DNA from: Anaerolineales bacterium
GTDB lineage: Bacteria > Chloroflexota > Anaerolineae > Anaerolineales > Villigracilaceae
DNA length: 11,432 bases
Direction of reading: 5' to 3'
Assembly: GCA_015489255.1 (NCBI GenBank)
Contig: WGAD01000035.1
Span: 1 to 11,432 of the forward strand
Numbering within the stretch: the stretch's first letter is position 1; every line of letters begins with the position of its first letter. Below, piece after piece: positions 1-6,339 of this stretch. Under the pieces are notes generated by a model. That model was not told the DNA's origin. It searched no databases and saw only the letters and a program-made list of their open reading frames with translations. A program made the translations under genes and the position numbers.

Positions 1-635
1 AGATGAAAGAGGCCTACGGCGGCGATGTGATCGTCGTCAGCATGGGCGATGAAAGCGCCAAAGAGGCGCTCAAGCACGCCCTGGCGATGGGCGCCAAAGA
101 AGCCATCCTGATTCACGACCCGGCCCTGGCCGAGGCCGATACGCAGGCCACCGCCCGCGTGCTGGCCGCCGCTGTGCAAAAGATCGGCGAGGTCGATATG
201 GTCTTCTTTGGCCGCCAGGCCATTGATGGCGATGCCGGCATCACCCCGGCGCAGACCGCCCGCGTGCTGGGCTACCCTATCCTCAGCCTGTGCGCCAGCG
301 TAGAAGTGGACGGCGAGAATGTCACCGTTGAGCGCGCCATTGAAGAAGGCCGCCAAAAAGTGACTGCCAAACTGCCCGCAGTCTTCAGCGTGGTCAAAGA
401 CTTTGGCGAGCCGCGTTACCCGTCCTTCATGGGCATTCGCAAGGCCGCCCGTGCCAAAATTCCGGAGTGGACGCTGGCCGACCTGGGCATCGAGGCGCCG
501 CAGCCGGTGGTCTCCTGGCCGGAATTGATGAACCCGCCCAAACGCGAAACCGCCGTCGAGATCATCACGGGCGACAGCCCGGCTGAGATTGCCGACAAAC
601 TGGCGGACAAGATCCTCGGGGAGAAGGTGCTATGA
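1..635 (+). CDS. etfB: Electron transfer flavoprotein beta subunit, 5' end missing
   Basis: This is the beta subunit of the soluble electron transfer flavoprotein, which with EtfA moves electrons between flavin dehydrogenases and the quinone pool or another acceptor. The 210 visible residues align with the family from the KEA-GGDVIVVSMG strand onward. The family is usually about 250-260 residues, so roughly 50 N-terminal residues lie outside the window and the ATG at position 3 is probably an internal Met. The nucleotide-binding stretch FFGRQAIDGDAG and a near match to the EtfB signature (VERAIEEGRQKV followed by LPAVFSV, visible residues about 109-130) are present. The stop codon overlaps the etfA start (ATGA, 632-635), so the two are translationally coupled. 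The GRQAIDGD stretch resembles that of electron-bifurcating ETFs, but I cannot tell a bifurcating from a plain ETF here. The family call is very safe. Confidence 0.95.
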   Translation, partial: MKEAYGGDVIVVSMGDESAKEALKHALAMGAKEAILIHDPALAEADTQATARVLAAAVQKIGEVDMVFFGRQAIDGDAGITPAQTARVLGYPILSLCASVEVDGENVTVERAIEEGRQKVTAKLPAVFSVVKDFGEPRYPSFMGIRKAARAKIPEWTLADLGIEAPQPVVSWPELMNPPKRETAVEIITGDSPAEIADKLADKILGEKVL

Positions 636-1645
636 ACATCTGGGTATATGTCGATCACTTCCAGGGCAAAGCCCTGCCGTCCTCCTGGGAGGCCATTGGC
701 GCCGCCCGCAGCCTGGGCGCCGAAGTCAAAGCGCTGGTGTTGGGCGATCAGGTCGCCGACCTGGCGCAGGAAGCCATCGCCCACGGGGCGGATGAAGTTC
801 TGCTGGCGCAAGATCCGGCGCTCAAAGATTACCGCCCGGAACCGTACGCCGCCACCCTGGCTAAAATGGCCGCCGAAGGCCCGCAGGCCATCTTCTTCCC
901 TACCACCACCCGCGGGCGCGAACTGGCCGGCATGGTGGCCATGGACCTGAACACAGGCGTGCTGGTGGATGTCATCAGCCTGGAGGCTGAAGGCGACCAG
1001 CTGACCGCCGTCCGCCCGATTTACGCCGGCAAACTGCTGCAAAAGGTGGTTTGCCACGCCCGCCCGCAGATCATCACCCTGCGGGGACGCGCCTTCCCCA
1101 AACCGGAAGCCGACGCCTCCCGCAGCGGCGCGATCACCGAGGTGGAAGCCGTCACCGAGGCGCCCACCCAGGTGGAAGGCTACGAAGTGGCCGAAGAGGG
1201 CGTCAGCCTGACGGATGCCGGCGTCATTGTTTCGGGTGGACGTGGTACTTCCAACAACCCCGACCTTACGCCGCCGGACGGGATGAGCGATGAAGAAGCT
1301 GAGATCTGGCGCGCCCAACAGGGCTTCCGGCTGATCGGCGAATTGGCGGGCGTCCTGGGCGGCGCCGTCGGCGCCTCGCGCGCAGCAGTCGATGCCGGCT
1401 ACATTCCCTATTCGCACCAGGTCGGCCAGACGGGCAAAGTCGTCAGCCCCGATCTGTACATCGCCTGCGGCATTTCTGGCGCCATCCAGCACCTGGCCGG
1501 GATGCGCAACAGCAAGATCATCGTTGCCATCAACAAAGACCCCGACGCCCCGATCTTCAAGGTCGCGCGTTATGGCGTCGTGGGCGATCTCTTCGAGATC
1601 GTCCCAGCCCTGACTGAGGCCTTCAAGAACAAACTGGGCAAATGA
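632..1645 (+). CDS. etfA: Electron transfer flavoprotein alpha subunit
   Basis: This 337-residue protein is the FAD-binding alpha subunit and partner of the upstream EtfB. The N-terminal half (about 1-190) is the Rossmann-like ETF domain. The C-terminal half (about 190-337) binds [14 protein letters not shown] at 245-255 holds the conserved Arg, [14 protein letters not shown] follows at 263-276, and residues 275-301 fit the classic EtfA signature ([13 protein letters not shown], then G, then IVAIN). NKDPDAPIF and the GVVGD turn complete the site. The start is fixed by the ATGA overlap with etfB. One oddity is an acidic insert-like stretch at about 205-222 ([19 protein letters not shown]), where most family members have a shorter loop after GGRG. 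The gene ends 26 nt before a strong terminator, so etfBA looks like the end of its operon. Confidence 0.97.
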   Translation: MNIWVYVDHFQGKALPSSWEAIGAARSLGAEVKALVLGDQVADLAQEAIAHGADEVLLAQDPALKDYRPEPYAATLAKMAAEGPQAIFFPTTTRGRELAGMVAMDLNTGVLVDVISLEAEGDQLTAVRPIYAGKLLQKVVCHARPQIITLRGRAFPKPEADASRSGAITEVEAVTEAPTQVEGYEVAEEGVSLTDAGVIVSGGRGTSNNPDLTPPDGMSDEEAEIWRAQQGFRLIGELAGVLGGAVGASRAAVDAGYIPYSHQVGQTGKVVSPDLYIACGISGAIQHLAGMRNSKIIVAINKDPDAPIFKVARYGVVGDLFEIVPALTEAFKNKLGK

Positions 1646-1671
1646 CCCCGGGCTCAAATCTGACGTCACAA

Positions 1672-1701
1672 AAAAAGTCCCGCTGAAAGGCGGGACTTTT
1701 T
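1672..1701 (+). terminator. Rho-independent terminator after etfBA
   Basis: The arm GTCCCGC (1677-1683) pairs with GCGGGAC (1690-1696) around a 6-nt loop. An A5 run before (1672-1676) and a T5 run after (1697-1701) extend the stem. The A and T runs make it able to work in both directions, but the gene layout needs it only for etfA, which ends at 1645. Confidence 0.92.
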
Positions 1702-1742
1702 GCCCAGAAAATCTGTGCCTTGCGGCCCTGACAACGACAACT

Positions 1743-1753
1743 TGTTATATAAT
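1743..1753 (+). promoter_or_regulatory. Promoter -10 region for the TPR/DWL gene
   Basis: The stretch TGTTATATAAT contains a perfect TATAAT (1748-1753) and, in an alternative register, a TGn-extended TATATA (1743-1751). It lies between the etfA terminator and the TPR gene, as expected of that gene's promoter, and would give a leader of about 38 nt. There is no good -35 at 17 nt; CTGACA at 1728-1733 is only 14 nt away. The call rests on the -10 and its position. Confidence 0.5.
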
Positions 1754-1797
1754 AAGGTAACCTTTCTGGGAAACAATACGGCAGGAGCAGGCTACTC

Positions 1798-4407
1798 ATG
1801 GCAAAAATTGCATTGCGCGTGTACCAACGGGAAATCGAAGCGCTGATCGATCAGGGCCGGGCTAACGAGGCGGTGGCTCATTGTATGCACATCCTCAAGG
1901 TCTTCCCCAAACACCTGGACACCTACCGGCTCTTGGGGCAGGCCTTCGTCGAACTCGGGCGCGCCGAAGACGCCGCCGACATTTTCAAGCGGCTTTTGCT
2001 GGCCGTACCCGATGACTTTACCGCCCATATCGGTATGGCCATTCTCTTCGATGAGCGCAACGATACCGATAGCGCCCTCTGGCACATGGAACGTGCCTTC
2101 GAAGTTCAGCCTGCCAACGCCTACGTGCAAAAAGAACTGCGCCGTTTGTACACCATTCAGCGTGGCAGCGAGCCGCCGAAAATCCGTATGACGCGCGGCG
2201 CCCTGGCGCGCATGTACATCAAAGGCGAACTCTACCAGCAGGGCATCGCCGAATTGCAATCCCTCCTGACCGAATTTCCCGAACGGTACGACTTGCAAGT
2301 TCTGCTGGCGATGGCCTGGTTCCAGGCCGGCCAAACGGTAGAAGCCGCTGAAGCCTGCGCCGCAGTGCTCAAACGCTACCCCTACTGCCTGGACGCCAAC
2401 CGCATCATGACGGAGATCGCCAGCAGTGCGGTCGAGCGGGAAAAGACGCAATTTTACCGCCGCCGGGTGATCGAAATGGACCCCTACGCCGCGTTCGTCA
2501 AAGATTCCGTGTTCGACAGCGATCAGGTGCCCGATGCCGCGGTGGGCCTGGAGCGCCTGGAATACGAAGAAAGCATGGCGCCCGCGGCCTCCGACTGGCA
2601 GGGCGGCGTGGACCTGATCCAGGAGCAGGACGCTGGCTGGGCGCGCGCCCTGGATGGCGGACACGGCGCAGCGGCGCCGGACCCCGAACCTGAACCCGAA
2701 CCGGCGGCAGAACCCCTGGCCGAAGAAGACATCCCCGATTTTCTCAAAGCGGCCGGCTGGCAGCCCTTCACCGGCGAAGGGACCGAAGAGCCGATCGATT
2801 TCGAAACCTCGGACGAGGAAGACGCAGCGGACGAAGCCTTGGCGGAAGCCCTGTCGCCGGCGGAGATGCCGGACTGGCTGAAGGAAGTCGCTCCCCAGGA
2901 GGTGTTGACCGGAGCGGCAGAGACGACCGAGGCAGAAGAAGACGAAGAAAACGTGGACGAATGGCTCAGCGGGTTGGCAGCGGCGGCGGGCGGCGCTCTA
3001 CCGGGTGCGGTCAAGGCCGATGCAGAGCCAGAATCTCTGCCCGACTGGCTGCAAGAGGCGCAACCGGAAGCGACTGCACCGGCGGATGAACCGTTGCCGG
3101 ACTGGTTGCAAGAATTGGGGGGTGAAGAGATCGCCGCCGAGGCGGAGGCGCCGGAACGGGCGCAGACTCCGGCGGCTGCCGAAGCGCCTCAGGCGGAAGA
3201 ACCCGCCTCTGCGCCGCCGGTGGAGGAAGCCTTGCCGGACTGGCTGCAAGATGCGGAGGCCGCTGAACCGGCCACGGAAGCGGAACCGGCGGCAGCTGAA
3301 CCCGAAACGGCGGCGGAGGCCGACCTGGGCGCGATGCCGGAGGATCCGGAAGCGGCGATGAAGTGGCTGGAAGCGCTGGCGGCGCGCCAGGGCGCGAAGG
3401 AAGAAGAACTGGTGCTCTCGACGGCGGAGGAACGAGCCGAGGCGGAGGCGCCGGAATGGGCGCAGGCCTCGGCGGCTGCCGAAGCGCCCCAGGCGGAAGA
3501 ACCCGTCTCTGCGCCGCCGGTGGAGGAAGCCTTGCCCGAAGAAATGCCGGAGGACCCGGAGGAAGCCCGCAAATGGCTGGAGGCCGTCGCTGCCCTGGAT
3601 GGCGGACTGGCTGCGCATGGGCCGGAAAAGGCGCCCGTCGAGGCGCCGCCGTCCGTGGATGAACCCCAGTCGTTGGCAGAAGACCTGCCGGCCTGGATTC
3701 AGGAAGCCGCTTCGTCCGCTGAGACTGAAACGGCGGACTGGCTGGATGATGCGAGGGTGAACGTCGGCGCTGGCGAGGAAAAGTCCGCGGAAGCGGAGGC
3801 CCTCCCCGATTGGCTGTCCGAGGCGGCCCCAGAAAAAGCAGCTGCCGAACCGGCGGAGAGCGCCGCCGAACCCCTGCCGGACTGGCTGCAAGGCGCGCAA
3901 GAGGCAGATAGCGGCACCACCGTCGCCACCTGGCTGGAAAACCTGGATGCGCCTGCCAAGAAAGAACCCGAAACCCTGCCGGAGATGGCGGCACAGGCGG
4001 AGCAGGCGGCGGAAGAAGCCATTGACGAAAGCTTGCAACCCGTCGAACCTGTGCGCCCAGAGGAATGGCGTCCACTGGAAGCGGCAGATACTGTCGAGCC
4101 GCCGCAGCGGCCCAAAGGAACGGGGCTGCTCTCGCGTCCATCCGGAGACGATGACTTCGACCCGCTCTTGCTCTCGGCGCAAACGGAATTGCAGCGTGGC
4201 AATCTGGATGCGGCCATGGACATCTACAACCGGTTGATCAAGAAAGGCCGTTTGCTGGACGAGGTGATCTTCGATTTGCGTGAAGCGCTCTACCGTTACC
4301 CGGTGGACGTCATCGTCTGGCAAACCCTGGGCGATGCCTACATGCGGGCCAACCGCCTGCAAGACGCCCTGGATGCCTACACCAAGGCCGAGGAACTCCT
4401 GCGTTGA
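1798..4407 (+). CDS. TPR protein with long acidic linker of repeated DWL motifs
   Basis: An 869-residue protein with no signal peptide or membrane segment, so probably cytoplasmic. Residues about 1-200 hold several tetratricopeptide repeats (for example 39-72, 73-106, 134-163, 164-197), and two more close the protein (about 790-869). The linker, about 255-780, is very rich in Glu, Ala and Pro. It carries regularly scattered short motifs: IPDFL 312, MPDWL 357, VDEWL 386, LPDWL 414, 433, 479, 669 and 693, LPAWI 630, TADWL 645, ATWL 710, and two of the form MPEDPE-KWLEA (513, 583). These look like short helices that dock to partners. TPR proteins are protein-binding scaffolds; the partner and process are unknown. 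The start has AGGAG at 1783-1787, 10 nt before ATG. Part of the linker is a recent internal duplication. The TPR assignment is firm and the function is open. Confidence 0.9.
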   Translation: MAKIALRVYQREIEALIDQGRANEAVAHCMHILKVFPKHLDTYRLLGQAFVELGRAEDAADIFKRLLLAVPDDFTAHIGMAILFDERNDTDSALWHMERAFEVQPANAYVQKELRRLYTIQRGSEPPKIRMTRGALARMYIKGELYQQGIAELQSLLTEFPERYDLQVLLAMAWFQAGQTVEAAEACAAVLKRYPYCLDANRIMTEIASSAVEREKTQFYRRRVIEMDPYAAFVKDSVFDSDQVPDAAVGLERLEYEESMAPAASDWQGGVDLIQEQDAGWARALDGGHGAAAPDPEPEPEPAAEPLAEEDIPDFLKAAGWQPFTGEGTEEPIDFETSDEEDAADEALAEALSPAEMPDWLKEVAPQEVLTGAAETTEAEEDEENVDEWLSGLAAAAGGALPGAVKADAEPESLPDWLQEAQPEATAPADEPLPDWLQELGGEEIAAEAEAPERAQTPAAAEAPQAEEPASAPPVEEALPDWLQDAEAAEPATEAEPAAAEPETAAEADLGAMPEDPEAAMKWLEALAARQGAKEEELVLSTAEERAEAEAPEWAQASAAAEAPQAEEPVSAPPVEEALPEEMPEDPEEARKWLEAVAALDGGLAAHGPEKAPVEAPPSVDEPQSLAEDLPAWIQEAASSAETETADWLDDARVNVGAGEEKSAEAEALPDWLSEAAPEKAAAEPAESAAEPLPDWLQGAQEADSGTTVATWLENLDAPAKKEPETLPEMAAQAEQAAEEAIDESLQPVEPVRPEEWRPLEAADTVEPPQRPKGTGLLSRPSGDDDFDPLLLSAQTELQRGNLDAAMDIYNRLIKKGRLLDEVIFDLREALYRYPVDVIVWQTLGDAYMRANRLQDALDAYTKAEELLR
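3136..3236 (+). repeat. Internal duplication in the TPR/DWL gene, copy 1
   Basis: These 101 bp recur at 3436-3536 with 6 mismatches by my count (about 94% identity), exactly 300 bp or 100 codons downstream and in the same frame. The copy encodes residues 447-480. It is an in-gene duplication, not a mobile element. Confidence 0.9.
3436..3536 (+). repeat. Internal duplication in the TPR/DWL gene, copy 2
   Basis: Second copy of the 101-bp unit, encoding residues 547-580. Copy 1 is followed by DWLQDAE and about 30 more residues before a MPEDPE-KWLEA motif. Copy 2 joins that motif almost directly (EEALP then EEMPEDPEEARKWLEA). The simplest reading is a tandem duplication of about 100 codons followed by an in-frame deletion. 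Confidence 0.9.
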
Positions 4408-4409
4408 TG

Positions 4410-4418
4410 TGGTAAAAT
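4410..4418 (+). promoter_or_regulatory. Extended -10 promoter for ndk
   Basis: TGGTAAAAT fits a TGn-extended -10 (hexamer TAAAAT, 4413-4418) just after the stop codon of the TPR gene. Transcription would start near 4425, inside the left arm of the following hairpin, so transcripts from this promoter would not form the full hairpin. No -35 is evident. Confidence 0.45.
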
Positions 4419-4422
4419 CTCC

Positions 4423-4455
4423 TCCCGGGACCCAGATTCCCGGGATTCTTTTTTT
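4423..4455 (+). terminator. Terminator-like hairpin between the TPR gene and ndk
   Basis: TCCCGGGA (4423-4430) pairs with TCCCGGGA (4438-4445) across a 7-nt loop, followed by TTCTTTTTTT (4446-4455). It would end readthrough from the TPR gene. Its T-run touches the ndk ribosome binding site GGAGG (4456-4460), so the hairpin also sits where it could influence ndk translation. Confidence 0.8.
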
Positions 4456-4469
4456 GGAGGCAAAACATA

Positions 4470-4922
4470 ATGGAACGGACGTTTGTAATGGTGAAGCCGG
4501 ATGGCGTGCAGCGCGGCCTGGTTGGTGAGGTGATTTCCCGCCTGGAGCGCCGTGGGCTGCGTCTGGTGGCGGCCAAGTTCATGTGGGTCAGCGAGGAACT
4601 GGCGGCTGCCCACTACGCGGCCCACGAGGGCAAGTCTTTTTACGATGGCCTGATCCAGTACATCACTTCCGGCCCGGTGATGGCTATGGTGTGGGAAGGG
4701 CCGAACGCCATTGCCGCCGTGCGGCAGACGATGGGTGCAACCCACCCCACGAAGGCCGACCCTGGCACCATTCGCCATGATTTTGCCCTGGAGATCGGAC
4801 GCAACCTGACCCACGCCTCCGATACGGAGCCGGGCAGCGCGGAGAAGGAAATTCAATTGTGGTTCAAGCCGGAAGAACTGGTGGACTGGTCGCGCGAGAT
4901 CGACCGCTGGCTGTTCGAGTGA
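4470..4922 (+). CDS. ndk: Nucleoside diphosphate kinase
   Basis: This 150-residue enzyme moves the gamma phosphate of ATP to other nucleoside diphosphates through a phosphohistidine. The family hallmarks are all visible: MVKPDG with Lys9 near the N terminus, HYAAHEGKSFYDGL (48-61), SGPVMAMVWEG (67-77), the ADPGTIRHDF segment (96-105), and the catalytic His115 in RNLTHASD. Family members usually read HGSD there, so Ala116 is a small variation, and the loop after it (TEPGSAEKEI) is one residue longer than the common form. The length is normal. GGAGG at 4456-4460 supports the ATG at 4470. The gene stands alone between a terminator-like hairpin upstream and a bidirectional terminator downstream. 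Confidence 0.97.
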   Translation: MERTFVMVKPDGVQRGLVGEVISRLERRGLRLVAAKFMWVSEELAAAHYAAHEGKSFYDGLIQYITSGPVMAMVWEGPNAIAAVRQTMGATHPTKADPGTIRHDFALEIGRNLTHASDTEPGSAEKEIQLWFKPEELVDWSREIDRWLFE

Positions 4923-4937
4923 AACCGACTGTCTGAG

Positions 4938-4975
4938 AAAAAAAGGCATCGCTCTGCGAGAACGATGCCTTTTTT
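4938..4975. terminator. Bidirectional terminator between convergent ndk and rsfS
   Basis: GGCATCG (4945-4951) pairs with CGATGCC (4963-4969). CTC/GAG (4952-4954 with 4958-4960) extends the stem around a small TGC loop with a 2-nt AA bulge. An A-run at 4938-4944 and a T-run at 4970-4975 give a U-tract for each direction. The T-run runs into the rsfS stop codon (TAA read from 4976-4974), so the one hairpin serves both genes. Confidence 0.9.
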
Positions 4976-5318
4976 ATTGCATTTGCAATACAACCCGGCC
5001 TTTGGACCAAAGCTCTTCCAGGTTGTAGTAGGCGCGTTCGTGTGGCCCAAAGATATGCACGATGATGTCGCCGGCGTCGATCAGCACCCAGCCGAAATCT
5101 GGATCGCCTTCTATTCTGCTTTTGAGGCGCAACTCCTTGCGCAATCCATCTTTGACCGCCTCGGCCAGGGCCTGCAACATGCGGTTGCTGGTGCCGGTGC
5201 AGATGACGAAATAATCGGCGAAAGAAGCTACGCCGCGCACGTCCAGCAGGAGGATGTCTTCGCCTTTCTTCTCCTCCAGGAATTCGACAATCTTGTGGGC
5301 AATGTCCAGGGTTTCCAG
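4974..5318 (-). CDS. rsfS: Ribosomal silencing factor RsfS, apparent CTG start
   Basis: This RsfS/YbeB/Iojap-family protein binds L14 (uL14) on the large ribosomal subunit and blocks joining with the small subunit when nutrients are short. The core is unmistakable: EDILLLDVRGVASFADYFV, ICTGTSNRMLQALAEAV, the DFGWVLIDAGDIIVHIF block, and RAYYNLEELW near the end. The first conserved helix and strand lie upstream of the only common start codon in frame (GTG at 5240, which encodes the Val of LDVRG). No ATG, GTG or TTG exists in frame between there and the in-frame stop at 5484-5486. A CTG at 5318 would give METLDIAHKIVEFLEEKKG, a normal RsfS N terminus, 114 residues in all, preceded by GAGGTG at 5323-5328. 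The gene starts 13 nt after the thpR stop. A frame error is the alternative. Confidence 0.9.
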   Translation of the reverse strand: METLDIAHKIVEFLEEKKGEDILLLDVRGVASFADYFVICTGTSNRMLQALAEAVKDGLRKELRLKSRIEGDPDFGWVLIDAGDIIVHIFGPHERAYYNLEELWSKGRVVLQMQ

Positions 5319-5322
5319 TTTG

Positions 5323-5328
5323 CACCTC
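5323..5328 (-). promoter_or_regulatory. Shine-Dalgarno site that supports the CTG start of rsfS
   Basis: Read on the minus strand this is GAGGTG, complementary to the 16S tail, followed by CAAA and then CTG at 5318. The 4-nt gap from GAGGTG is short, but it becomes 6 nt if GAGG is the pairing core. It also contains a GTG (5325) in another frame that leads to no recognisable protein. Confidence 0.6.
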
Positions 5329-5331
5329 GCT

Positions 5332-5919
5332 TCAGGATTGGAGTTGGGGTTGGTAGAGGGGCGTGTACACCGGCCCGTGCCGGGTGAGAACGCTTTTGTA
5401 AATGGTGATGTGATCCACGCGGATGTCGCCGAGCGGCGGCAGAGAAAAGGTGTCCAGCTGGTGCGATAACGCCTGCGCCGTCTTCAGGGGGACGGGCTGG
5501 CGCAGCCGTCCCAGGGTCAGGTGGGGGTGGAAGGCGCGTTTGTCGGGCGCGTAGCCCAGCTGCCGGGCGGCGTGTTCCACGCTTTTTTGCAATGAGAACA
5601 GGGTTTGGGGGGCGCGCACGCCGAGCCACAGGACGCGGGGCCGCCGCCGGTTGGGGAAGACGCCCAGGCCCTCCAGGCGCATGAAAAAGGGCGGATGTCG
5701 CACGGCCTCTCGCGTCAGCAGATCGGCCAGCAGCTCCAGGTTGTGCGGCGAGACATCCCCCAGGAACTTCAGCGTCAGGTGTAGTTGCTCGGCTGCCACC
5801 CAGCGGACGCTTCCCAGGTCTGCCTGCGCGCGCAGCGGCGCGATGGTCTGGTAGAGCGATTCCTGCACGCGCGGCGGCAGCTCGATAGCGATGAAAGTGC
5901 GGATCGGCGGTGCGCTCAT
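5332..5919 (-). CDS. thpR: RNA 2',3'-cyclic phosphodiesterase (LigT/ThpR family)
   Basis: This 195-residue member of the 2H phosphoesterase superfamily opens 2',3'-cyclic phosphate ends of RNA to 2'-phosphates; the family was first found as the bacterial LigT tRNA ligase activity. Both catalytic HxTx motifs are intact: His47-Leu-Thr49-Leu in QLHLTLKFLG, and His133-Leu-Thr135-Leu in HPHLTLGR. The N terminus RTFIAIELPP and the internal GLGVFPN-RPRVLWLG (85-100) are also typical. The length matches the family. The start ATG (5919-5917) overlaps the stop of the upstream response regulator as ATGA, and rsfS follows 13 nt downstream, so the three genes are probably one transcript. The physiological RNA substrate cannot be inferred. 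Confidence 0.95.
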   Translation of the reverse strand: MSAPPIRTFIAIELPPRVQESLYQTIAPLRAQADLGSVRWVAAEQLHLTLKFLGDVSPHNLELLADLLTREAVRHPPFFMRLEGLGVFPNRRRPRVLWLGVRAPQTLFSLQKSVEHAARQLGYAPDKRAFHPHLTLGRLRQPVPLKTAQALSHQLDTFSLPPLGDIRVDHITIYKSVLTRHGPVYTPLYQPQLQS

Positions 5920-6299
5920 GTCTGGGCTTGCAAAGCTTGCTGGACGGCTTCTTGCAGTTCCAGGAAGCCGACCGGTTTGGTCAGGTAGATCAATGCCCCG
6001 GCTTGCAGACCCGCTTTGACATCGGCGGGCGTGCCTTTGGCCGAGACGATGACGACGGGCACTTTTTTCAGCCTGTTATCCTGGCGCATGGCCTTCAGCA
6101 CGTCCAGGCCGGAGACATCGGGCATCATGATGTCCAGGATGACGACATCGGGCGGTGGTTCCTGGCGCACCAGAAGCAGGCCGTCGGCGCTGCTCGTCGC
6201 CAGGGATACGCGATAGCCGCTGACGCGCATCATCTCGGCGAAGAGCTCGGCGGCCTCTTTTTCATCTTCGATGATCAGCACATGTTTTTCATCGCTCAT
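5916..6299 (-). CDS. Single-domain response regulator (CheY-like receiver)
   Basis: This 127-residue protein is a receiver domain only, with no DNA-binding or enzyme output. The phosphorylation site is complete: Glu11-Asp12 acidic pair in LIIEDE, phospho-acceptor Asp56 in VVILDIMMPD, Ser86 in PVVIVSAKG, and Lys108 in YLTKPV. The start at 6299 (MSDEKHVLII) places the first beta strand where it belongs. An ATG at 6311 (MVKA in front) lies inside the predicted -10 and is less likely, and there is no Shine-Dalgarno before either. No histidine kinase is in the window, so it is an orphan here. Its stop overlaps the thpR start, tying it to thpR and rsfS. The output may be protein-protein contact; the partner is unknown. 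Confidence 0.95.
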   Translation of the reverse strand: MSDEKHVLIIEDEKEAAELFAEMMRVSGYRVSLATSSADGLLLVRQEPPPDVVILDIMMPDVSGLDVLKAMRQDNRLKKVPVVIVSAKGTPADVKAGLQAGALIYLTKPVGFLELQEAVQQALQAQT

Positions 6300-6306
6300 G
6301 GCTTTT

Positions 6307-6335
6307 ACCATAGCACAAGAATGCCGCCCTGACAA
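6307..6335 (-). promoter_or_regulatory. Promoter of the response regulator-thpR-rsfS set, predicted leaderless
   Basis: On the minus strand TTGTCA (6335-6330) is a 5-of-6 match to the -35. It is followed by a 17-nt spacer and TATGGT (6312-6307), which has a TGC extension (6315-6313). Seven bases separate the -10 from the ATG at 6299, so transcription would start at or one base before the A of the ATG. That would explain the missing ribosome binding site. Confidence 0.6.
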
Positions 6336-6339
6336 GATT

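Noticed and set aside
3..5. ATG at position 3 as the start of etfB
   Set aside because: The protein from there lacks about 50 N-terminal residues of the family, so this Met is internal and the gene begins outside the window.
416..1669. 417-residue open frame on the minus strand
   Set aside because: It lies antisense to etfB and etfA, which are certain. Its translation resembles no family and it arises from GC-rich codon use.
3136..3536. Direct repeats as a possible CRISPR array or mobile element
   Set aside because: Only two long units at a 300-bp step, in frame inside a coding gene, without terminal inverted repeats or nearby cas or transposase genes.
2998..4362. Minus-strand open frames of 454 and 376 residues opposite the DWL linker
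   Set aside because: They mirror the repetitive Glu/Ala/Pro codons of the plus-strand gene, giving Arg/Pro-rich translations. They have no recognisable domain.
4974..5240. GTG at 5240 as the rsfS start
   Set aside because: It would remove the conserved first helix and strand of RsfS, which are plainly encoded just upstream in the same frame.
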